The notes beneath the pieces were generated by a model, which was not told the DNA's origin, ran no database searches, and saw only the letters and a list, made by a program, of their open reading frames with translations. DNA of 64,000 nt, taken from contig NZ_JAAGPI010000003.1 of the NCBI RefSeq assembly GCF_017104715.1, forward strand, positions 248,001 to 312,000, written 5' to 3'. Shown piece after piece: positions 58,201-64,000 of the stretch (its first letter is position 1; the number at the start of each line of letters is the position of its first letter). This DNA is from Burkholderia sp. Ac-20365 (GTDB lineage Bacteria; Pseudomonadota; Gammaproteobacteria; Burkholderiales; Burkholderiaceae). The position numbers and the translations under genes were made by a program.

Positions 58201-59621
58201 CGGTTTGGTGCGAATTCAACGAAGGGACGGTGAGCCGCGCCGCCAACGGTCGCTGGATTCGGAACATCGCATCCGAAACCGCCCAATTGTTCGCGCTCGA
58301 AGTCGAGCGGCTGGGCGGGGAGGGGCAGATCAACCTCCTTCGCTCGGCCCCCGAGCCCAGATTGTCCAGCCTCGCGGCGCAACGGCATGCACGCGTCACC
58401 GGCAAGCCCGGCGAACTTCGTATGCTCACCCACGCGTTCCGGGACGGCCGCGCCCGTGCGCTCGCAGTCAAAATGGTCGCGACTTCGGCCTTCATCCCGT
58501 TCTATCCTGAGGCGCCCGACCCGCCGGCGACGGGCGAATGGATCGGCCGCTACGACGTCGAATCCTCCCGCTTCGTGGCGGCGCCGACGGTCTGGACCGA
58601 CTGCACCTTCCGGCCACCGCCGCCCTGCATCGATCGCGCGCTCCCACTCTTCTCGTGGAGCAAAATCGCCGGGCAGCGGGAAAGCAGTCGCCGTCTCGCC
58701 CATGTGCGCATCTTCCTCGATGAAGGCTGGTACGCCTCAGGCGAGGACGAGCGCCTCGGCGTGATCCTCCTTGGCGAAGACAACCCGGAGACCGTTTGCG
58801 ACTATGAAGAGGGCCGCCTCGCGCCATATCATCGTTTCATCAGCCAGGCGGGCGCCGACCCAGTGCGCAACGGCGCGCCCGTACCCTTGCGCCTCAGCAG
58901 TCATCATTTCCGCGATGCGCCGCCCCCCGTCGAAGCCGCCCTCTTCCTCGGCGATGGGGACGGTGTTCCCGCGCTCGCCCCATCATCCGTCTCGGGTATC
59001 GCACCTCTCCGCGTCAAGATCCTGCCCTTTGCGCCGCGCTTCAGTGAGGAAGATGGGCTCTATTGTGATATCGAGCTCGATATTGGCCCGGCCTACCTCC
59101 CATTCGTTCGCCTCGGGCTCGTGCGTTATCAAGCCCATGCCGTCGACCATCTTCGGCTGTCCCATCCAATTGCTTATGACGTGCAGCTCCTTCCGGAGAG
59201 GCGTCTCTGGGTCGAGGTGCGCGACCCCAAAGGCGCAGGCAAACGGACAGTGGTAGTCGAAGGGCCCGGCTTTGAGGTTCCCGCGCTCGGGCAAGCGTCG
59301 CACAAGCCGAATATGTTGCGCCTCTCCTTGCTCAGCTGGGATGCGGTAAGCGCTGGATGGCGGCAGCACTCCGTCATAGGCGCTGCCCTTTCTCCTGAAA
59401 TCGATCCACTCGCCAGTGGATATCGCTGGCGAAAGGACTTCGACCTGCCGCTGGTGGGCTACGACCCGCAGTCGTTCATGCTCGTCGCCGAAGAATATGA
59501 GCTGCTGCCTCAGGACCATCCGACTGGCGCTTATCAAAATGGCGAGTCGCTGTACGACGAGGTCGACGGCGAACGTTTGAGCTATGCCTGTTTCCAACTC
59601 CTCGCCTATCCGCGAAGCTAA
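55263..59621 (+). CDS. Giant protein of unknown function (1452 aa)
   Basis: A 1452-residue protein translationally coupled to the preceding gene (ATGA overlap, with GGAGG 5 nt before the ATG). No signal peptide or membrane segment. The first about 250 residues are largely helical (VADLQLFLDKLHLWREARVP), and the remainder is mostly beta with many short Pro/Asp/Gly-rich loops. A distinctive segment near residues 1150-1185 reads RIFLDEGWYASGEDERLGVI followed by LLGED. Another near 570-620 reads YACGCRLVYVNGSGPLF. I recognise no enzyme motif. Its size, coupling and beta-rich make-up suggest it forms a complex with the 1955-aa protein. Function unknown. Confidence 0.85.
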   Translation: MTTQRSTAGAELLAIPDRADSNTLRIGIQVTPSAKIAGAIAIDSWPKEIARLAERMRIRIGTLAAGQVTELRAVPARSQLGAFFDPSQYYKGKTRRDAATAMWQEIFKPVGFTALMDSIASMSAEPAMPPPIASSRVADLQLFLDKLHLWREARVPLDRTGLARDIRGLAQRITGWMAAGPSPLAAPLAKSLASDSMAARAEQLDRLRRGIDHLLSQGDDPATHALVFAAKFEAEIATMFRDHWTRLFGEKEPKPPVKEPDTLDWGAKPEQAAGRKLSALLALPTLTHYLGLGVQVEIPRSSLEGLTTGAIAAEFVDEAGNRVGGETAWTAFDLDGSYFGPAPNPDAVASAKLFRQGYLNLGATIDGSEPRFALRADDAVNTLHDLVRTTENEKSPDLKRYRRGLALYDRATPQQLEETEKRATSGPITVNYLEDMLAGVRPDIGIAKRGAVGLGMPPERWRPVTARTISCVHDELDPAFYAEPLIAQLAPRDHGYALAITEYKDGKISREDELMVWAGESLAVHVQRPGDPAPTVDPARDLALQLTYRLPDPHTGVTMPPLRESIGYACGCRLVYVNGSGPLFDEAAWSYAHNPSIVIGDDRGRPYLFPSVQLPPPDVHLAWDDPIVLANDPEIETAGEANEILVVRDGEGSARRLVTPPRGSFDGAEQQRLFDAPSLHDDRPLGAFSGGKAALWLFGEDGRFPEARFGRSLGSIRFLEGNMLMPVPLDGRRRPEIEIGSPDYMKIKYRQSRGTVAILGRRRAPASPTASFFPDANGARLMASLERLSVLGSDTPLTTADRDFWKSPQGPADALPIIVDLVPAADAASFAATREIALRDVDGRSVNLPYLKAQLPKGETYQLTLAGDTKLGDGGAVALKLVHAVRKPLRSPDFTPKETPDEMPSSTGIGLRAVTVTVANDDPGSPPAGALETWAQKVLRYEASGIDMRCWSSEEGGTTTFFTGRVDIDRKSTGNLRCEAVWCEFNEGTVSRAANGRWIRNIASETAQLFALEVERLGGEGQINLLRSAPEPRLSSLAAQRHARVTGKPGELRMLTHAFRDGRARALAVKMVATSAFIPFYPEAPDPPATGEWIGRYDVESSRFVAAPTVWTDCTFRPPPPCIDRALPLFSWSKIAGQRESSRRLAHVRIFLDEGWYASGEDERLGVILLGEDNPETVCDYEEGRLAPYHRFISQAGADPVRNGAPVPLRLSSHHFRDAPPPVEAALFLGDGDGVPALAPSSVSGIAPLRVKILPFAPRFSEEDGLYCDIELDIGPAYLPFVRLGLVRYQAHAVDHLRLSHPIAYDVQLLPERRLWVEVRDPKGAGKRTVVVEGPGFEVPALGQASHKPNMLRLSLLSWDAVSAGWRQHSVIGAALSPEIDPLASGYRWRKDFDLPLVGYDPQSFMLVAEEYELLPQDHPTGAYQNGESLYDEVDGERLSYACFQLLAYPRS

Positions 59622-59677
59622 CGGCTAGGCCAGTCGGATGCATTCGAATCGTTTCTTCGCAACCAAGGAGAGCCAAG

Positions 59678-60505
59678 ATGCCAAGTGTTGTGACGCTGCA
59701 CATATATTCCGGGCGACAAGATCCGTCTTGGGAGCTTGATCCCCCACAGGTCGCCATCTTGCAGTCGCTTTTGTCCTCGCCCCGGGGTGCGACCTTCGCA
59801 AAGCCATCGACTGTAGCAAGCCGCCTCGGCTATCGGGGCTTTTCCGTCGAAAGCAGCCGCGTGCCCCTCCCTGCGCTCCTGACTGCGGGAGGAGGGATCG
59901 TCGAGGAAACGCGTCAAGCGCCCTCCCTTGTCGACAACGACAAAGAGATCGAGCGCTTTCTCCTCGAAACCGGCAAGCCTTATTTGACACCCAAGCTTGT
60001 TGCAAATGTCGAGCGCGAGCTTGCTGGCCCGCATCTGCTCTCGAACGACGTCACGATCTTCGCAGCGCCACCCTACAACCCGGGCAAATGGAACGACGAT
60101 CCCTACATTCTCGATAACAACAACTGCTACAACTATGCCTGCGACCGGATCACCAACAGCCGAGCCCAGCCCGGTGTCGGCTCGGGCGCGAAGTTTCACC
60201 TTCTCGCCTGTGGTGATGTGGGTGCTGCATCGGTGCGCGACGGTCTCACTTCTGTCGCCGGACCCAATGGTAACCCCGCGCCGAACTCCCATTTTGCAGC
60301 GCTCGTCATGGCGCCAGACGTCGATTTCCATTGGTATCGCTTCGACACCAACGGCCGCTGGTCGCACAAGCCCGGAAGAACGAGGGCGACCGACCTTGAT
60401 CAAGCTGGTCGCGTCATTCTCAACCCCGAAATTGCCGACCGTGGCGCATATGTCGATTTCTGCGGCTACTATCTGATCGATACAACGAAGGTCCGCATCG
60501 AGTGA
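59678..60505 (+). CDS. Putative cysteine peptidase/amidase-like protein (275 aa)
   Basis: A 275-aa protein 56 bp after the previous gene, with AAGGAG before the ATG. The N-terminal part (about 1-85) has IYSGRQDPSWELDPPQ and GYRGFSVES. The C-terminal half carries a conserved-looking Cys/His set: Cys150 in DNNNCYNYACD, His205 (NSHFAALV), His218 in DFHWYRFD and His230 in WSHKPG, then DQAGRVILNP and FCGYYL. An Asn-Cys helix start followed by a His strand is the layout of NlpC/papain-type hydrolases. No signal peptide. It may be the catalytic or effector component of the operon. The assignment is an inference from motif layout. Confidence 0.75.
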   Translation: MPSVVTLHIYSGRQDPSWELDPPQVAILQSLLSSPRGATFAKPSTVASRLGYRGFSVESSRVPLPALLTAGGGIVEETRQAPSLVDNDKEIERFLLETGKPYLTPKLVANVERELAGPHLLSNDVTIFAAPPYNPGKWNDDPYILDNNNCYNYACDRITNSRAQPGVGSGAKFHLLACGDVGAASVRDGLTSVAGPNGNPAPNSHFAALVMAPDVDFHWYRFDTNGRWSHKPGRTRATDLDQAGRVILNPEIADRGAYVDFCGYYLIDTTKVRIE

Positions 60506-60579
60506 CGGCGCTGTTGACACGACACATCGGCGCTCCCGCGCAGATTCGCACTTCTCACCCTGTCATCTGGCAGTAGCGC

Positions 60580-60999
60580 TTGCGTGGAGCTTTAAAATTG
60601 TTGTGCGCCTTGGGAGGATCCACCGTAACAAGTATCGTGTTCAATTCGCTACCCGCGAGCGCATCTGACGTTCCACCGCGTGTCTATCCTAAGGAGCTTC
60701 CCCCTCCCGGAACCATCCCCTACGGCCGGATGATTTGCATGGGTGACGGTGAGTGTCCCGCTGGACAAATCACTCATGTAATCGGCGGCAACAACGACTT
60801 GGGAATTCGTGGAACGAGAGAAATTTGTCTCGGTTTCACCAGGAATTGTGTCAATTGCGAACGTTCGGTGCATCTCCAGAACAATGAATCACATATTCAG
60901 ATACTTGCATGCGAAGGAAATGCGTTACTGCATCCACAACCTGTTTTCCGTCGAACAATGCGAGTCAGTGATTTTGGTACTTGCGGCAACGCTGTGTGA
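60580..60999 (+). CDS. Possible small secreted Cys-rich protein
   Basis: A 139-aa frame beginning with TTG, 75 bp after the previous gene. Its first about 30 residues resemble a signal peptide (hydrophobic LKLLCALGGSTVTSIVFNSL, then PASASD). The remainder has several cysteines (GRMICMGDGECPAG; GFTRNCVNCE). There is no good Shine-Dalgarno sequence, and composition drifts to lower GC. I do not recognise it, and it could be a remnant. Confidence 0.35.
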   Translation: MRGALKLLCALGGSTVTSIVFNSLPASASDVPPRVYPKELPPPGTIPYGRMICMGDGECPAGQITHVIGGNNDLGIRGTREICLGFTRNCVNCERSVHLQNNESHIQILACEGNALLHPQPVFRRTMRVSDFGTCGNAV

Positions 61000-61034
61000 A
61001 CCGATACGGGAGCATGTATCGCGAATCTGCCCCA

Positions 61035-61367
61035 TCAGAGGCAGTGATCAATGTAGCAGCGAGTCATCGCAGTGCGATGAGCAGATTGCATCGGCTTTGC
61101 GTTATCCGGTGCCCATGTCACGCCACCCTGCCGCGCAAAACAGTGTGCGCAGCGATACCTGGCCTCTAGAAGTTGAACATTGACGCGATAATTCGCCTCA
61201 CGTCCGCATCGCCAACGCGCTGATTTCAGCATGCAATGGTGAGCTGGACATGTGCTTAGCCACTCGAGTTGATGCACAACACTGTGATAACCGCGGACGA
61301 GGCAAGTATGGCAGTAGCGGAATTTGTCGCTGTATCGGTGCCGGCCTACCGGATCGACGTAGTACAA
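61035..61367 (-). pseudogene. TniQ/TnsD-like zinc-binding fragment
   Basis: On the minus strand the frame reads FRYCHTCLVRGYHSVVHQLE and WLSTCPAHHCML, then RWRCGREANYR and ARYRCAHCF. This C-x2-C ... GYHS-x3-QL-x-WL-x2-CP-x-H pattern is typical of TniQ/TnsD target-selection proteins of Tn7-like elements. The frame opens shortly upstream after a stop without a good start codon (TTG at 61367) and ends after about 35 further unlike residues, so it is a fragment. Other Tn7-like remnants lie at 21.3-22.5 kb. Confidence 0.6.
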
Positions 61368-61400
61368 GACAAAACTGTCAACCTTTCCAAAATAAGATTG

Positions 61401-62043
61401 TCAATTGATTTAATGGCGACCATCCCGAGTGATAAAAACATCATAAAATCAATAGACTAGATATCCTGCACTGGAACTATCGGCGCTTCCTTCATGCGAA
61501 GCGTCAACTGAAAGGTCGCAACGCGAAATTCGACGTGCGGACTTGCTAAGAGGATCGACAGGCATCACGTCATCGGTAAGCGACGCCGCTAGTCAATCGC
61601 GGCCTATGCGGAACTGACCTTGTCTCGGATGGTCTCGGGGTATCGGCATCTAAGGTTACGAAAAAGCCTACCTTTCCAGCATATGATTTGCATCGGGGCT
61701 TGCCATCCCTCAATCAATTCGCAGTCCATATCAAATAGAAACTGGTTCTATAAATGGAGACCGTTTATCTTCTAGGCGGCGAAGACCTCTAAGATCAGAT
61801 ACGAGTGCCGCAAGTCGGGTCTTTTGATGTTGTAAGCTATACCTACCGCCTCGCCGTACTCGCAACGACGAAAAACACAATACTATCAATTGTTTGGGTG
61901 GCCACTTTGGTCTTCGAACATCAGTTGACTACTTTAATCCGATCTCATGTGAGTTGACGGTTTTGTTTCGTTGGAAGTGAAATTGATCTTGTCAGCCCAA
62001 TCCCGCGCTTCCCTATCCAGCTTGCCTTTTCGGGGATTCTGGA
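61401..62043. other. AT-rich stretch, no gene
   Basis: About 640 bp between the TniQ-like fragment and the truncated integrase, AT-rich and with stops in all frames at short intervals. The longest minus-strand run (IEGWQAPMQIICWKGRLFRN near 61700) is not recognisable. Confidence 0.4.
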
Positions 62044-62640
62044 TTGACAGAATTATTTCGGCTTACGGCACCCGCGGCGCAGCGGCTGCGCTTCCTGCTC
62101 GATTTCGGCTATGCGACCGGGCTGCGCGCCAGCGAGCTGGTTGGTGCCGCGCTTGGGCAGGCCGAAACGGACGCACGCGGCGAACACTGGTTACGGGTCA
62201 CGGGTAAAGGCAAAAAGCTCGCGCGCGTCGCGCTGCCACCGCTCGCGTGGGATGCGCTCGCGCGTTATCTGGCCGAACGCGGATTGCCGGTTGTGCCGGT
62301 GCGCTGGCATCCGGCAACCCCCATCATTGGCAGCCTCGAAATGGACAGCGGCGCGGCCATCAGCAGTGCGCGCCTGTGGATCGTGATGAGGGGGTTTTTC
62401 CTGCTCGCGGCGAAGTCGATTGAGGCCGATCATGCGCCCCTGGCGGACAAGCTGCGGCGAGCCAGCCCGCACTGGATGCGGCACACCCACGCCACGCACG
62501 CGCTGGGCAATGGTGCAGAACTGACCGCCGTCCGCGACAACCTTCGGCATGCATCAGTGTCGACCACGTCGATCTATCTGCATAGCGATGAGGTCAAACG
62601 GGCACGCCAGTTCGCAGAGGCGTTCGCCGCGCGCAAATAG
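62044..62640 (+). pseudogene. Tyrosine recombinase, 5'-truncated copy
   Basis: From 62068 the frame matches residues 370-559 of the integrase at 38782-40461, with about 9 differences in 190 residues. Everything upstream (extra N-terminal domain, core-binding domain) is absent and replaced by unrelated DNA, with only a TTG available as a start. The catalytic Arg, His-x-x-Arg, His and Tyr are all retained. The 3' flanks of the two copies are unrelated, so this is a relic of a second element, not a recent duplication. Confidence 0.85.
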
Positions 62641-62732
62641 CCAGCAAATGCCACTTCATACAATCCCGCCGACATCCTCGTGAACTACAGGTATCATTCC
62701 CGATAAACATAAAAGAACCATAAAAACACGCT

Positions 62733-64000
62733 ATGACCGCCTCGGCTCAAATTGACACCACGAACTTGCTCACCATATTAGGCGTCGTCGCTGCAGTGTG
62801 GGCCTTAATCTCCCCCACCAGCAAACTTCGACTGCGATTTTGTCTGGCGTGGGGAGATTGGCTAGTCGGCAGCACTGTGTTGCTCTTGGTCCATTATTTG
62901 GTATTTGCGCCAGCCCTAGAAAGGTTAGGGCTCTACTACAGCCTCGGGCCGTGGAAATGGCAGATCGACAGTTCCAGCGCTGTCTACTTGCTCATGCTTT
63001 CCCTCGCTCTCTATTTTTTTTGGCGAACAAGATCCCCAAAATTGGTTCGAAGCAAAATCCACGTGTTTCACGAGTTGATTGAGAACCTTTATCTCACCAA
63101 GCGCTACGACGAACTAGTACTACTCGTCGAGCCACAACTCCCAAGGTTGATCCTGATGGCACAGCAACAGCCACTACTTGCCCGATGGATTGATCATCTT
63201 CAAGAACCCCAAACTAATCTAGCCGCATATCTGCTCGGAGAAAAACCTCGCGCCAAGTCGACCTGGCGGCAAACTTGCATCACCGCGCTAAAAACCGTGA
63301 AATCTTGGAGCATTGGACATGCCAAGGCCAACGCTCGGGCCCACGAGGTGCTGTTGAATTTGGTCTTATCCCCTGATCTCACAACCCATCTTGCCGTGGC
63401 CCATCCGTATTTCGGCCTTCAATTCCTGAGAACGGATGAGGCGATACGTTCTGAATTTATTAACAGCTACATCGATGCTTTGCTTGATACCCCAACAAGC
63501 CGTCTCTATGTAGAACTCAAAAACAATCAGAACCTGATGTCGGGAAGTCGCCTATTTATACCCGACAACAATCGCCTGTTGCGATTCTTCTTCTCCGATG
63601 CGGCCGCGGCGATAATGTACGGCCTTGATGAGGCAATTGGCGATGCAGTGCTTCGAAGACTGGACGAAGACCGCAGACTGGTTGGTCGGCTCAACGAGCC
63701 CCTTGGCTCATATTACGACTTCGGAAGGTTTCGTTGCCCGATCAACTCCGGCATAACGCTCTACGAGATCATGGTTCACGAAGGGATTCATCAGGGCCTG
63801 CAGGACCACATGTGGCTTCATTATTTCGGACACTTCGCTGAAAAAATATTAAAACAGATGGGCACACCACCTGATGACGATTCGTATCAGGAGTGGCCTA
63901 CACCCTTTCATTATCATTTATATCGTTTGGTCAGCATTGCCGCAGATTGGGCTGAACAATGCCAGCATATCGATAGCTCAGAGATTCCAGAACAAACGCG
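62733..64000 (+). CDS. Membrane protein of unknown function, 3' end off window
   Basis: The frame is open from ATG 62733 to the end of the window (422 codons). The N-terminal about 110 residues have three hydrophobic segments (LLTILGVVAAVWALI; WLVGSTVLLLVHYLVF; AVYLLMLSLALYFFW), then a long soluble part (KIHVFHELIENLYLTKRYDE; LFIPDNNRLLRFFFSDAAAA). An HEGIH string occurs near residue 350; it fits HExxH but the context is not that of a zincin I know. No strong Shine-Dalgarno sequence. GC is moderate, unlike the catabolic genes. I do not recognise the family. Confidence 0.75.
   Translation, partial: MTASAQIDTTNLLTILGVVAAVWALISPTSKLRLRFCLAWGDWLVGSTVLLLVHYLVFAPALERLGLYYSLGPWKWQIDSSSAVYLLMLSLALYFFWRTRSPKLVRSKIHVFHELIENLYLTKRYDELVLLVEPQLPRLILMAQQQPLLARWIDHLQEPQTNLAAYLLGEKPRAKSTWRQTCITALKTVKSWSIGHAKANARAHEVLLNLVLSPDLTTHLAVAHPYFGLQFLRTDEAIRSEFINSYIDALLDTPTSRLYVELKNNQNLMSGSRLFIPDNNRLLRFFFSDAAAAIMYGLDEAIGDAVLRRLDEDRRLVGRLNEPLGSYYDFGRFRCPINSGITLYEIMVHEGIHQGLQDHMWLHYFGHFAEKILKQMGTPPDDDSYQEWPTPFHYHLYRLVSIAADWAEQCQHIDSSEIPEQT

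Noticed and set aside
63760..63800. Zinc protease active site (HEGIH) in the right-edge protein
   Set aside because: The five residues fit HExxH, but no downstream ligand or family context supports it.
1..64000. tRNA, rRNA or CRISPR arrays
   Set aside because: Scanning for cloverleaf-like segments, rRNA cores and regularly spaced repeats gave nothing convincing; the repeats at 38.4-38.6 kb are not regularly spaced.

Overview
The window looks like a Burkholderiales chromosome or megaplasmid segment (Paraburkholderia/Caballeronia-like). Reasons: high GC with long spurious antisense frames, a Burkholderiales-type trimeric porin, many LysR-controlled catabolic cassettes, and IS3, IS5 and IS110 remnants. 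No rRNA, tRNA or CRISPR array was seen.

Left half (1-36.7 kb) is catabolic. (a) 1-8.35 kb: a HyuA-type protein, a LysR regulator, a metallo-beta-lactamase-fold hydrolase, an HMG-CoA-lyase-like enzyme, an MFS carrier and an enoyl-CoA hydratase. An upstream module of about 80 bp with a perfect 19-bp palindrome occurs twice, once at each end of this block. (b) 9.2-15.2 kb: MFS - SDR - IlvD/Edd dehydratase - hydroxyacid dehydrogenase operon with a divergent LysR gene; it looks like sugar-acid or hydroxy-acid catabolism. (c) 15.2-21.2 kb: two class III aminotransferases around a hydroxypyruvate-isomerase-like protein, a divergent LysR gene and an orphan ABC binding protein; a related operator lies before both the LysR gene and the binding-protein gene. 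(d) 22.5-34.9 kb: a 12-gene co-directional cluster, gntR - binding protein - livHMGF - leuC/leuD-like hydratase - hyuB/hyuA - isochorismatase-fold hydrolase - PEP mutase/isocitrate lyase-family lyase. The set suggests uptake of a cyclic amide or imide and its breakdown through an unsaturated diacid and a hydroxy-diacid to a keto acid. livH and hyuB each carry an apparent 2-nt deletion. (e) 35.5-36.7 kb: a porin.

Right half (36.8-64 kb) is accessory. A full-length tyrosine recombinase (38.8-40.5 kb) and a 5'-truncated relative (62.07-62.64 kb, about 95% identical in protein) lie either side of about 21.6 kb of cargo and IS debris. The cargo includes a small DUF1488-like protein, a membrane protein, a cytosolic-looking M6-type metalloprotease with a beta-propeller tail, and a three-gene operon (49.4-60.5 kb) encoding proteins of 1955, 1452 and 275 aa. 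I cannot assign these three to a described system. The third has a Cys/His-rich core like a papain/NlpC-type peptidase or amidase. This operon, with the nearby metalloprotease, is the best candidate for an undescribed system.

Tn7-like debris is also present: a TnsB-like C-terminus and TnsC-like N-terminus at 21.3-22.5 kb, and a TniQ/TnsD-like zinc-binding fragment at 61.0-61.4 kb. A membrane protein of unknown function runs off the right edge.
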